Shown: positions 16,600 through 23,950, counted from the stretch's first letter. The stretch is 37,398 nucleotides of DNA from an uncultured bacterium (GCA_905215445.1 CAJMPZ010000018.1:1-37398), one strand, 5' to 3'. Translations and numbers: made by a program. Notes: generated by a model not told the origin, from the sequence alone.

Positions 16600-16639
16600 A
16601 AAGAAACCTCGTGACCCAACGGGTTCGCGAGGTTTCTTT
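16600..16639 (-). terminator. terminator of the aminotransferase
   Basis: Perfect 12-bp stem aaagaaacctcg (16600-16611) / 16628-16639 extended by inner gaccc/gggtt pairing, with a T-rich tail on the minus strand. It separates the aminotransferase from the downstream ROK gene. Confidence 0.88.
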
Positions 16640-16664
16640 AGTGCCTTTAGTTACTGGGTCGTCC

Positions 16665-17846
16665 TTACCCGCGCGGCTCGATTTTATCACGCAGAGACTT
16701 GAGGTTCTCCAGCGCCGCGTTGAGCGTCTCGTCTCGCTTGGCAAAGTGGAAACGAATCAGATGGTTGACGGGCTCGCGGAAGAAGCTCGAGCCGGGCACG
16801 GCGCCCACACCCACTTTAGACGCGAGATCCTCACAGAATTCGAGGTCGCTGTCATAGCCAAACTCAGAGATGTCCATCATGACGTAGTAGGCGCCTTGCG
16901 GCACGTTATGCTCAAGACCGATGCTGTCGAGTCCCTGGCAGAACAGGTCGCGCTTGGCGGTATAGAGGTCAAGGACCTCATCGTAATAGCTGTCGTCGAA
17001 GTTGAGGGCGGTGACGACAGCTTCCTGCAGGGGAGCGGCGGCACCCACGGTGAGGAAGTCGTGGACCTTTTTGATGCGCTCGGTGATTTCGGCAGGGGCG
17101 ATAGTGTAGCCCAGACGCCAGCCGGTGATGGAGTAGGTCTTGGACAGCGAGCTGCAGCTGATGGTGCGCTCGAACATGCCGGGCAGCGTGGCCATATAGA
17201 CGTGCTCGTGGGGCGCGTAGACGATGTGCTCGTAGACCTCGTCGGTGATGCAGTAGGCGTCGTACTTTTTGCAGAGGTCGGCGATAAAGGTGAGCTCCTC
17301 GCGCGTAAAGACCTTGCCGCAAGGGTTGGAAGGGTTGCACAGGACGATGGCCTTGGGGTCGTTGTCGCGGAAGGCTGCCTCGAGCGTCTCGCGGTCAAAG
17401 TCGAATGTGGGTGGGTTGAGCGGCACGTAGATGGGCTCGGCACCCGAGAGGATCGTGTCGGCGCCGTAGTTCTCGTAGAACGGCGAGAAGATGACGACCT
17501 TGTCGCCGGGGTTTGTGACCGTCATCATGGAGGCCATCATGGCCTCGGTGGAGCCGCAGGTGACCACGATGCTCTCGTTGGGGTTGATCGATATGCCCAT
17601 AAAGTGCTCCTGCTTGGCGGCAAGCGCCTCACGCATGGCCTGGGAGCCCCAGGTGATGGAGTACTGGTGGTAAAGCGGCTTGGGGTCGGTGGCGATGGTG
17701 CTGAGGCTATCGAGCAGCTGCGCCGGGGGATCGAAGTCGGGGAAGCCCTGCGAGAGGTTGACGGCGCCGTACTTATTGGAGATGCGTGTCATGCGGCGGA
17801 TGACCGAATCGGTAAACTTTGCCGTGCGATTGGAGAGTTCTTTCAT
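16665..17846 (-). CDS. PLP-dependent aminotransferase, class I/II
   Basis: 393 residues from ATG 17846 (AAAGGA 6 nt upstream; an ATG 18 nt further up lacks this). Transfers an amino group between an amino acid and a keto acid. Fold-type-I signatures: NLSQGFPDF (30-38), NPSNPCGK (171-178), TDEVYE (201-206), PLP-lysine Lys236 in SSLSKTYSITGWRLGY, and a C-terminal Arg region HLIRFHFA for the substrate carboxylate. The NLSQGFPDF opening is shared with methionine, kynurenine and aspartate aminotransferase-like enzymes; substrate cannot be set from sequence. Stand-alone transcript. Confidence 0.9.
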   Translation of the reverse strand: MKELSNRTAKFTDSVIRRMTRISNKYGAVNLSQGFPDFDPPAQLLDSLSTIATDPKPLYHQYSITWGSQAMREALAAKQEHFMGISINPNESIVVTCGSTEAMMASMMTVTNPGDKVVIFSPFYENYGADTILSGAEPIYVPLNPPTFDFDRETLEAAFRDNDPKAIVLCNPSNPCGKVFTREELTFIADLCKKYDAYCITDEVYEHIVYAPHEHVYMATLPGMFERTISCSSLSKTYSITGWRLGYTIAPAEITERIKKVHDFLTVGAAAPLQEAVVTALNFDDSYYDEVLDLYTAKRDLFCQGLDSIGLEHNVPQGAYYVMMDISEFGYDSDLEFCEDLASKVGVGAVPGSSFFREPVNHLIRFHFAKRDETLNAALENLKSLRDKIEPRG

Positions 17847-17955
17847 GCTTGTCCTTTCGAACATCTGGGTGGGGCAAGTTTACTCCTATGAAAAGGGTGG
17901 GAATTGCTCGAAACGCACTCGAAAAACTCTTTTCAAAATTCTTGAAAATTGGGGC

Positions 17956-17984
17956 TTGCATCGCATGGCGTTCCTTGCAATAAT
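17956..17984 (+). promoter_or_regulatory. promoter of the tRNA cluster
   Basis: TTGCAT (17956-17961), 17-bp spacer, AATAAT (17979-17984; 5 of 6 to consensus), about 20 nt before the processed tRNA-His. It probably drives all three tRNAs. Confidence 0.65.
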
Positions 17985-18010
17985 AGTCGAGCGCGAAGCG
18001 CACAGGACAC

Positions 18011-18088
18011 GGTGGGTGTAGCTCAGTTGGCTAGAGCGACGGGTTGTGGTCCCGTAGGTCGAGGGTTCGAGTCCCTTTACCCACCCCA
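18011..18088 (+). tRNA. tRNA-His(GTG)
   Basis: Acceptor GTGGGTG (18012-18018) pairs with TACCCAC (18078-18084); anticodon loop TTGTGGT gives GTG; discriminator C18085 and encoded CCA 18086-18088. The extra G at 18011 is the G-1 typical of tRNA-His. Confidence 0.96.
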
Positions 18089-18110
18089 GTTCTTGCTTCG
18101 TGTTGATATC

Positions 18111-18186
18111 GGGTCGTTAGCTCAGTTGGTAGAGCAGGGGACTCTTAATCCCAAGGTCCAGGGTTCGACCCCCTGACGGCCCACCA
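18111..18186 (+). tRNA. tRNA-Lys(CTT), copy 1
   Basis: Acceptor GGGTCGT (18111-18117) pairs with ACGGCCC (18176-18182). The anticodon loop CTCTTAA gives CTT (lysine, codon AAG). CCA is encoded (18184-18186). The outer anticodon-stem pair 27-43 is a G-A mismatch in both copies. Confidence 0.94.
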
Positions 18187-18199
18187 CACGATATCTCCT

Positions 18200-18224
18200 C
18201 TAAAGTCCGGACAACGGACTTTAG
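18200..18224 (+). other. hairpin between the two tRNA-Lys genes
   Basis: Perfect 10-bp stem ctaaagtccg/cggactttag with loop gacaa. Only cttt follows, so it may be a processing hairpin or a weak terminator. Confidence 0.6.
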
Positions 18225-18228
18225 CTTT

Positions 18229-18301
18229 GGGTCGTTAGCTCAGTTGGTAGAGCAGGGGACTCTTAATCCCAAGGTCCAGGGTTCGACCCCCTGACGGCCC
18301 A
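18229..18301 (+). tRNA. tRNA-Lys(CTT), copy 2
   Basis: Identical to copy 1 through the discriminator A18301. The 3' end differs: CCC follows instead of CCA, so CCA is not encoded here. The last 16 nt of this tRNA begin the duplicated segment described at 18285-18571. Confidence 0.94.
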
Positions 18302-18314
18302 CCCAAGGCATGTT

Positions 18315-18345
18315 AAAGCGACTAGCTTAGGCTGGTCGCTTTTTT
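18315..18345 (+). terminator. terminator of the tRNA cluster
   Basis: aagcgactagc/gctggtcgctt stem (11 bp, one G-U), loop ttag, T-run 18340-18345. Confidence 0.9.
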
Positions 18346-18390
18346 GTTGACCTCGCATGGGGTCGAACCCGAAAGGGCGCGGAGCTGAGG

Positions 18391-18461
18391 AAACGCGTAA
18401 GCGTTTGTCAGCGCAGTGCGCAAGGCGCCTTGGCGCCGCAGCGGCCGCCTGCGAAGCAGGC
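18391..18461. repeat. spacer with three short GC-rich palindromes
   Basis: In order: aaacgc-gtaa-gcgttt (18391-18406), the perfect palindrome aaggcgcctt (18422-18431), and gcctgc-gaa-gcaggc (18447-18461). The segment is GC-rich and non-coding, and lies exactly between the two copies of the duplication. Confidence 0.65.
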
Positions 18462-18462
18462 T

Positions 18463-18482
18463 GACCCCCTGACGGCCCACCA
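18463..18482 (+). pseudogene. tRNA-Lys 3'-end remnant
   Basis: Twenty nt identical to the last 20 nt of tRNA-Lys copy 1, including CCA. No D-arm, anticodon or upstream T-arm remains. It may be an attachment-site duplicate or a leftover of tandem duplication. Confidence 0.8.
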
Positions 18483-18491
18483 AAGCATCGT

Positions 18492-18522
18492 AAAGCGACT
18501 GGCTTCGGCTGGTCGCTTTTTT
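18492..18522 (+). terminator. duplicated tRNA terminator
   Basis: aagcgactggc/gctggtcgctt stem with two G-U pairs, UUCG-type loop and six T. It is the copy of the hairpin at 18315-18345, now behind the tRNA remnant and without a gene to serve. Confidence 0.8.
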
Positions 18523-18575
18523 GTTGACCTTACATGGGGTCGAACCCGAAAGGGCGCGGAGCTGAGGAAACTGTA

Positions 18576-18650
18576 CCGTGATTCCCTTAGGGAAACACGG
18601 CTAAAGCCCCATAAACGTGCTCTCCTTATGAGAATTATGCTCACGGGGCT
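18576..18650 (-). other. hairpins downstream of the flavoprotein gene
   Basis: ccgtg/cacgg enclosing ttccc-tta-gggaa (18576-18600), then agcccc (18605-18610) opposite ggggct (18645-18650). The second could be a weak minus-strand terminator of the flavoprotein gene, since its left side continues into ttta on that strand. Confidence 0.35.
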
Positions 18651-18696
18651 CGATGCATGTTGAGAAGTTGTGATCAAACTCAAAGTGAGAATCGAT

Positions 18697-20223
18697 TTAG
18701 TCTGCTCGATAGTGCGATCCGAGACTTTCGGTTCGCTTACGCATGGCTTTGACCATCTCCGTTGCCAGCTGATTCTGCGATTGCAGGCGGGCGAGGGCTG
18801 CGATCTCGCTGTCTTTGGCATGCGGCTTGCTCAGCGCCGTTGCCTCGTCTTTCAGGCTTTCAAGCTGTTGCAGGGCCTTGGATAGACCTGCTTCGGTCCT
18901 GTTGATCATGCAATAGGTACTCATCGTGTGCTTAAGGCTGTGTGTCAGGCGTTCGGCATCTGTTGTGGCAATGCCATACTGAGGGAGGGCGATATCCATC
19001 GGAGCGGCCGCCTCGGGAGCGTCCAGCGCTGCTTGGGCTGCCGATGCGCCCGCGATGCGCCCAAACACGATGCCGTTGGCGCTTGACAAGCCGCCGATGC
19101 GGTCGGCGCCGTGCATGCCGCCTGTTGCCTCACCGCAGGCGAAGAGGCCCTCAATGCCCGTGTACGCGGTCATGTCGATCTTGATGCCGCCGTTAGCGGC
19201 GTGGGCATACATCGCAACGCGCATCTCGTCAGTCGGGGCGATGCCGTGCTCGTCTTGCAGCCAGGTGGCAAAGGTCTGCACAAACTCTGGGACATCCTCG
19301 CGAGGGAAGTCGTAGTGGAGTGCCAGGCCTTCGACACTTGTCTGATCGATGACGAGATCGATAGCGCGGGAGGCCAAGCGTGACGTGAAGGGACCATATC
19401 CAGAGCGCTGCTCGAGCAGGTCGTCCAGCTTGTCGTCGGCAATATCTACCGGCTGGTCTACATGTACGTAGCGCCAGGTTTTCTCGTTGAAGACCAGGTT
19501 GCGCTTGGGCTCGATGAAGCCGGGCATCATCTGCATGAACTCTATATTAGTAAGTGTTGCGCCGTGCGCCAGCGCGATGGCCTGCGAGGAGCTGAGCACA
19601 TCAGCCGACGTAAGGCTGCGCTCGAACAGGCCGCTTGTGCCACCGGCTGCGATGATCGTGGCCTTGGCGGCAAAGGGCACGATTCGATTTTCGGTGAGGT
19701 CGTAGAGCACGGTTCCGGTTATTCTGCCGTTCGTGTCCTCAACAAGGTCGATAAGCTCATGGCGGGGGAGCAGGCGAATGCCGAGCGACTCGATCCGGGC
19801 TGTCAGAGCGTCCTCAAGGGGTTTGCGGGTGAGGCCGCGCCACATGCGCGTCTTGTGGTCAAAGCAGGGGATAAACTGCTTTTGCTGGGCGCTCTCGGCG
19901 CTTTGCGGACGCTGGAGCTCAACGCCCAGGTCTTGCTCGAGCCATTCAATTGCCTGGGGAATGCCGTGGACAAACGTCTGGACAAGCTCGGGGTCGGCGA
20001 CGCCGCCACCAACGGTCTGGATGGTATCGATGAGGTCTTGTTCGTCGTCTTCGTTAACGGGTCCGATAAGCCCCAGGCCCCAGGTTCCGGGGAAGAAGCT
20101 CGATCCACTCATAGTCTTGCCGGCGCTTGCCACAGCGACGGTTGCGCCCGTGCGTGCCGCTTCGATGGCGGCGCAAAGGCCCGCAATGCCAGATCCAATT
20201 ACCAGTACATCAGTCGATTCCAT
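18697..20223 (-). CDS. FAD-dependent fumarate-reductase/succinate-dehydrogenase-type flavoprotein
   Basis: 508 residues from ATG 20223 (AAAGGA 6 nt upstream; a longer frame to 20280 has no ribosome site). FAD-binding Rossmann motif VLVIGSGIAGLCAAIEAA (7-24); a capping domain follows; ANGGIKID corresponds to the HxTMGGI region of fumarate reductases, and GLFACGEATGGMHGADRIGG to the C-terminal FAD-contact motif. This places it in the FAD_binding_2 superfamily with fumarate reductase A, aspartate oxidase and the many coriobacterial reductases. It lacks a Tat or other signal peptide and a flavin- or heme-binding domain, so it is cytosolic. The acceptor is unknown; NadB is possible but no nadA or nadC is near. 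Confidence 0.8.
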   Translation of the reverse strand: MESTDVLVIGSGIAGLCAAIEAARTGATVAVASAGKTMSGSSFFPGTWGLGLIGPVNEDDEQDLIDTIQTVGGGVADPELVQTFVHGIPQAIEWLEQDLGVELQRPQSAESAQQKQFIPCFDHKTRMWRGLTRKPLEDALTARIESLGIRLLPRHELIDLVEDTNGRITGTVLYDLTENRIVPFAAKATIIAAGGTSGLFERSLTSADVLSSSQAIALAHGATLTNIEFMQMMPGFIEPKRNLVFNEKTWRYVHVDQPVDIADDKLDDLLEQRSGYGPFTSRLASRAIDLVIDQTSVEGLALHYDFPREDVPEFVQTFATWLQDEHGIAPTDEMRVAMYAHAANGGIKIDMTAYTGIEGLFACGEATGGMHGADRIGGLSSANGIVFGRIAGASAAQAALDAPEAAAPMDIALPQYGIATTDAERLTHSLKHTMSTYCMINRTEAGLSKALQQLESLKDEATALSKPHAKDSEIAALARLQSQNQLATEMVKAMRKRTESLGSHYRAD

Positions 20224-20410
20224 CGGATTCCTTTCTCGTCCGGCGCATTGTCGCATGGGTGATCGGCAATGGGGCCGCAAAGACTCGGCAAATCGGTAAA
20301 GGGCAAATATGGCAGGTGGGCGTCATGGACGTTCTGACGCTCCGTCTCATCACATCTCGTATTTCGCCCCAACTGATATATCGGCATTAGCTGCCCTGCG
20401 ACAGCGTAAA

Positions 20411-20444
20411 CAAAAAGAGCCGCTACCCCGAAAGGTAGCGGCTC
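20411..20444 (-). terminator. terminator of the GGGtGRT operon
   Basis: Eleven-bp perfect stem gagccgctacc (20417-20427) / 20434-20444 with loop ccgaaa. On the minus strand it is followed by tttttg. The rest of 20224-20479 holds no gene; it must carry the flavoprotein promoter. Confidence 0.88.
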
Positions 20445-20479
20445 CAAAGCTCAACTATGTGAGCATCGCGCGGGCGCGA

Positions 20480-21484
20480 CTAGGCCTTGAGGGCCTCCTC
20501 GACGGCGACAGCGCAGGCGACGGTGGCACCGACCATGGGGTTATTGCCCATGCCGATGAGACCCATCATGTCGACGTGCGCAGGCACGGAGGAAGAACCG
20601 GCGAACTGGGCGTCGGAGTGCATGCGGCCCATGGTGTCGGTCATGCCGTAAGAGGCAGGGCCGGCGCCCATGTTGTCCGGGTGCAGGGTACGGCCAGTGC
20701 CGCCACCAGAAGCGACGGAGAAGTACTTCTTGCCAGCCTCGAGGCGCTCCTTCTTGTAGGTGCCAGCGACGGGGTGCTGGAAGCGCGTGGGGTTGGTGGA
20801 GTTACCGGTGATCGAGATGTCGACGTTCTCGTGCCACATGATGGCAACGCCCTCGCGGACGTCGTCGGAGCCGTAGCAGTTAACGGCAGCGCGGGGACCA
20901 TCGGAGTAGGGGATGGTCTCGACGACCTTGAGCTCGCCCGTGTAGTAGTCGAACTGGGTCTTCACGTAGGTGAAGCCGTTGATGCGGGCGATGATCTGAG
21001 CGGCGTCCTTGCCCAGACCGTTGAGGATAACGCGCAGCGGCTTCTTGCGAGCCTTGTTGGCGTTCAGAGCCAGGCCGATAGCGCCCTCAGCGGCAGCGAA
21101 GGACTCGTGGCCAGCCAGGAAGGCGAAGCACTCGGTGTCGTCGGAGAGCAGCATAGCGCCCAGGTTGCCGTGGCCCAGACCGACCTTGCGGTCCTCGGCG
21201 ACGGAGCCGGGAACGGTGAAGGCCTGGATGCCCTCGCCGATGATGGCGGCAGCCTCAGAAGCGGTCTTGGCGCCACGCTTGACAGCGAGAGCGCAACCGA
21301 GGGTGTAGGCCCACTCGGCGTTCTGGAAGGCGATGGACTGGGTGTTGTTGACGATCTCACGCGGGTTGAAGCCCTTGTCGGTGCAGATCTGCAGAGCTTC
21401 CTCGAGGGAGGCGATGCCGTTGTCGGCGAGGCACTTGTTGATCTTGTCAGCGCGGCGCTCGTAACCTTCGAACGTAACAGTCAT
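20480..21484 (-). CDS. GGGtGRT protein
   Basis: 334 residues, uncharacterised. The family name comes from the invariant motif GGGTGRT, here at 260-266, inside ASGGGTGRTLHPDNMG. Other conserved-looking stretches are GLGHGNLGAMLLSDDTECFAF (102-122), NGLGKDAAQ and SITGNSTNPTRFQHPV. No signal peptide or TM helix. It follows the NifU-like scaffold gene by 18 bp, so they form an operon. From established knowledge the family is repeatedly found next to such Fe-S-scaffold homologues in anaerobes, but no reaction has been assigned that I can name. The glycine-rich motif could bind a phosphate or nucleotide; this is speculation. Confidence 0.9.
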   Translation of the reverse strand: MTVTFEGYERRADKINKCLADNGIASLEEALQICTDKGFNPREIVNNTQSIAFQNAEWAYTLGCALAVKRGAKTASEAAAIIGEGIQAFTVPGSVAEDRKVGLGHGNLGAMLLSDDTECFAFLAGHESFAAAEGAIGLALNANKARKKPLRVILNGLGKDAAQIIARINGFTYVKTQFDYYTGELKVVETIPYSDGPRAAVNCYGSDDVREGVAIMWHENVDISITGNSTNPTRFQHPVAGTYKKERLEAGKKYFSVASGGGTGRTLHPDNMGAGPASYGMTDTMGRMHSDAQFAGSSSVPAHVDMMGLIGMGNNPMVGATVACAVAVEEALKA

Positions 21485-21502
21485 AGTTATTTCCCTCCCT
21501 TT

Positions 21503-22237
21503 CTACTCGTGAACCGGGAACACGCTGGCGACGGAGTGAGTCTCCTCGTCGGTGCGCGGGTCGATGTACTTGGCAGCGTTCTCCCACTGACCATAGTGGC
21601 CCATAGCGCCAGCGATGGCCTCCTCGGGGGTCTTGCCGGCCTTGACGGCGTCGGTGAACTTGCCGAGGTTCAGGAACTCGAATGCGATGATCTCGTTCTT
21701 GTCGTTGAGAGCCATGCGGGTGACGTAGCCCTGAGCGAGCTCGAGGTAACGAGCGCCCTTGGCCTTGGTGCCGAACATGGTGCCGACCTGAGAGCGAAGG
21801 CCCTTGCCGAGGTCGTCGAGGGAGGCGCCCACGGGCAGGCCGCCCTCGGAGAACGCGGTCTGGCTGCGGCCGTAAACGATCTGCAGGAAGATCTCGCGCA
21901 TAGCAACGTTGATGGCGTCGCAGACGAGGTCGGTGTTGAGGGCCTCGAGGATGGTCTTACCGGGAAGGATCTCGGAAGCCATGGCGGCAGAGTGGGTCAT
22001 GCCCGAGCAGCCGATGGTCTCAACGAGGGCCTCCTCGATGATGCCGTCCTTGACGTTCAGCGTGAGCTTGCAGGCGCCCTGCTGAGGTGCGCACCAACCC
22101 ACACCGTGCGTAAGACCGGAGATGTCGGAAATCTCCTTAGCCTGGACCCACTTGCCCTCCTCGGGGATGGGTGCGGGGCCGTGGTATGCACCCTTGGCAA
22201 CGGGGCACATGTTCTCCACTTCCTGTGAGTACTGCAT
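21503..22237 (-). CDS. NifU/IscU-like iron-sulfur scaffold-related protein
   Basis: 244 residues from ATG 22237, which follows GAGAGGAG; the frame extends further upstream without a start signal. Related to the NifU N-terminal/IscU fold: the segment VETIGCSGMTHSAAMASEIL (72-91) matches the second-Cys region of IscU. Cysteines at 11, 49, 56, 77 and 106 could ligate a cluster, a different set from canonical IscU or SufU. It is longer than SufU (144 aa in this window) and ends HSVASVFPVHE. It is the first gene of the operon with the GGGtGRT protein. It could build or carry a cluster for a dedicated client rather than serve general assembly, which the suf operon covers. Confidence 0.82.
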   Translation of the reverse strand: MQYSQEVENMCPVAKGAYHGPAPIPEEGKWVQAKEISDISGLTHGVGWCAPQQGACKLTLNVKDGIIEEALVETIGCSGMTHSAAMASEILPGKTILEALNTDLVCDAINVAMREIFLQIVYGRSQTAFSEGGLPVGASLDDLGKGLRSQVGTMFGTKAKGARYLELAQGYVTRMALNDKNEIIAFEFLNLGKFTDAVKAGKTPEEAIAGAMGHYGQWENAAKYIDPRTDEETHSVASVFPVHE

Positions 22238-22390
22238 GCCTCTCCTCTCTATCGTGTTGGCGTCCCGTCTGGGGGTCGTGGCTGGCGATTGCCGGGCGAC
22301 CCTTCGAAAGGGACATGACATGCAGCCCCTATAATACCGCGAAATGCACGGAATATTCGGCGAACGGCTCAGTTTTCGTAGCGAGAAGTC

Positions 22391-22506
22391 CGGAAGTTTA
22401 AATTGAAACGGTTTAACTCTATGTTCTGTGGTCGCGAACTTCCGTAGAGGGGGTTCGTCTTGGGCAAGCTTTTGGTCAGCTCTTGTAAGCGTTGCAGGGG
22501 CTGACC
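22391..22506. other. two hairpins upstream of the RAYT-like gene
   Basis: cggaagtt/aacttccg (22391-22398 with 22437-22444, 38-nt loop) and ggtcagct/ggctgacc (22474-22481 with 22499-22506). The gap 22238-22640 is otherwise without a gene. Hairpins beside a RAYT gene are candidate REP elements, but these two do not match the GGGAC repeats elsewhere. Confidence 0.45.
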
Positions 22507-22640
22507 TGTTGCAACGGTGCCGTTCGCCGCCTATTTACTGCCTTTGGCCGCGCGAGTCTATTGTTTTGCGTGGATGTTTTGATGGCACGCTTCAATCGTG
22601 CTGTATTGGATGGCAAGCAGATCCCGGCGAAGGGAGCGCC

Positions 22641-23450
22641 ATGCAGCGCGTTTGGAGAACGGTTACCGGCTTTTACCATGTCTGTGCCCGCGGTACGGGC
22701 AAGCAGCTCATCTTTGAGGGCGATGAAGACCGGTGGGAGTTTTTGGAGTTGATGCGCGACTGCTGCCGGGAGGCAGGCGTCACGGTTATCGCTTGGTGTC
22801 TTATGGGCAATCACGTGCATCTGGTGCTGGCAGATTACGAGGACGCGATGAGCGCGGCGATGCACCGGCTGCTTTTGACGTACGCGCGGCGGTTCAATAA
22901 ACGCACGGGGCGCACGGGTCATCTGTTCCAGAACCGTTTTGACCGGCGCTCGCTCGATACCGACTGGCAGGTGATGGAGGCTATTCGCTCCGTACACGCC
23001 GATCCACAGGAGGCGGGCGTTGGCCTAATCGAGCGTTATCCCTGGAGCAGCTTTGCGGAGCATTTGCGCGCTTACGACGGTGACGCGGCTGATGTCGCGA
23101 GGGGATTTTCTGATCCTTCTTGCGTGCTTGAGCTCTTTGAGTCTGTCAGGGGGTTTCTGGATTATTCTCTGTCAATGCCCGATGGTTCCGATCCGGTGAT
23201 TCACGATATGGATGAGACAGAGTGGGAGCGGCGTGCGTTTGCCGACAAGATGGCGAAGCGCCAGGGTGTGCCGCTCAACAAACTCAAGACCGTAGCACCC
23301 TCGCGGCGAGATGGAATCATTTTCGCCCTGCACGATGTCGGCTATACGGTGCGCGAGATCGAACGATATACGGGAATCAGCAAGAGTACCGTCTCTCGTA
23401 TCGTGCGCGCTTATGTTCGGGTGAATGCTCAGGCTGAGGGCTCGGAATAG
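22641..23450 (+). CDS. REP-associated tyrosine transposase (RAYT)-like HUH protein with C-terminal HTH
   Basis: 269 residues from ATG 22641 (GAAGGGAG just upstream); the open frame reaches 22428 but without a start signal. Y1-transposase fold of the IS200/IS605 superfamily: RGTGKQLIF, WCLMGNHVHLVL with the HUH metal site His58-Val-His60, catalytic Tyr81 candidate in TYARRFNKRTGRTGHLFQ, and FQNRFDRR. These proteins nick and rejoin single-stranded DNA at short hairpins; RAYTs act on REP palindromes and are often domesticated single-copy genes. Residues about 220-262 form a helix-turn-helix (YTVREIERYTGISKSTVSRI), an extra DNA-reading module. No terminal ends of an insertion sequence flank it, in line with a domesticated gene. 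Confidence 0.88.
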   Translation: MQRVWRTVTGFYHVCARGTGKQLIFEGDEDRWEFLELMRDCCREAGVTVIAWCLMGNHVHLVLADYEDAMSAAMHRLLLTYARRFNKRTGRTGHLFQNRFDRRSLDTDWQVMEAIRSVHADPQEAGVGLIERYPWSSFAEHLRAYDGDAADVARGFSDPSCVLELFESVRGFLDYSLSMPDGSDPVIHDMDETEWERRAFADKMAKRQGVPLNKLKTVAPSRRDGIIFALHDVGYTVREIERYTGISKSTVSRIVRAYVRVNAQAEGSE

Positions 23451-23487
23451 AAAATGGCCGAACCACTCTTGTCAAGCGATTCGGCCA
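23451..23487 (-). terminator. terminator of the suf operon
   Basis: tggccgaa (23455-23462) / ttcggcca (23480-23487), 8-bp perfect stem, followed on the minus strand by attttct. It begins right after the stop of the convergent RAYT-like gene, so it may act on both strands. Confidence 0.7.
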
Positions 23488-23495
23488 ACAAAATT

Positions 23496-23534
23496 CTTAA
23501 GATTTGGGACAAATACTACTGATTATTTTGTCCC
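23496..23534. repeat. GGGAC palindromic repeat R1 with CTTAAGATTT flank
   Basis: cttaagattt (23496-23505), then a 29-nt palindrome (23506-23534) with 8-bp ends gggacaaa/tttgtccc. In reverse complement it matches R2 (28892-28920) at 25 of 29 positions. It contains the sufU stop codon and its last codons. Confidence 0.8.
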
Positions 23535-23950
23535 GTGAGCATGCCGTCGAGGGTGCGCCAGGCGAGCTCGGCGCATTTGACGCGGGCGGGCATGTGCGAG
23601 ATGTCCTGGAGCTGGGCGGCCTCGTCCAGATCTTCCAGGTCCTCCTCGGAGAGCTGTTCGCCGCGGATCATGGCGAGGAAGAGCCCTGCCAAGCGACGCG
23701 CTTCCTCGACCGTCTCGCCGGTGATGAGGTCGGCCATGATGTCGGCGCTGGCCTGACTGATGGCGCAGCCGTGGCCGGTAAAGGAGGCCTCCTCGATCAC
23801 GCCGTTCTCGACACGCAGCTGCAAGGTGAGCTCGTCTCCGCAGCTGGGGTTGATGCCGTCGTGCTCGTGCGTGGGAGCATCCATCTCGTACTTATAGTCG
23901 GGGTGCGAGTTGTGCTCCATAAATGTGGTGGAGGTGTACAGATTACCCAT
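23516..23950 (-). CDS. sufU: SufU-type sulfur transfer/scaffold protein
   Basis: Accepts persulfide sulfur from SufS and passes it into the SufBCD complex. 144 residues from ATG 23950, overlapping the end of sufS by 8 bp. Zn/active-site residues Cys37, Asp39 (SCGDE), Cys62 (GHGCAISQAS) and Cys126 (VKCAELAW) are all present. The extra segment between the second and third cysteines (about 88-118) is the SufU-specific insertion, separating it from IscU. The last residues GQNNQ and the stop are encoded by the palindromic repeat R1, so the repeat has taken over the gene's 3' end. Confidence 0.95.
   Translation of the reverse strand: MGNLYTSTTFMEHNSHPDYKYEMDAPTHEHDGINPSCGDELTLQLRVENGVIEEASFTGHGCAISQASADIMADLITGETVEEARRLAGLFLAMIRGEQLSEEDLEDLDEAAQLQDISHMPARVKCAELAWRTLDGMLTGQNNQ

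Larger units (their letters stand above)
18285..18571. repeat. tandem duplication of tRNA-Lys 3' end, terminator and flank
   Basis: Copy 1 (18285-18394) and copy 2 (18463-18571) share the tRNA-Lys 3' end, an 11-bp terminator hairpin and about 50 nt after it (including tggggtcgaacccgaaaggg and gcgcggagctgaggaaac). They differ at a few sites in the hairpin and flank. The period is 177-178 bp. The spacer 18395-18462 is not repeated. Confidence 0.85.

Noticed and set aside
18285..18571. CRISPR array
   Set aside because: Only two repeat copies of about 110 nt with one 68-nt spacer, and no cas gene nearby. It is a tandem duplication involving a tRNA end.
18697..20223. Firm call as aspartate oxidase (nadB)
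   Set aside because: The C-terminal motif is closer to fumarate-reductase-type flavoproteins, and no nadA or nadC is adjacent. The broader family name was kept.
22428..22640. Extended N-terminus of the RAYT-like protein
   Set aside because: The upstream in-frame residues are unlike the family, contain two DNA hairpins and lack a start signal. ATG 22641 has a good one.
22641..23450. Active insertion sequence
   Set aside because: No terminal inverted repeats, left or right hairpin ends of IS200/IS605 type, or target duplication could be seen around the gene.
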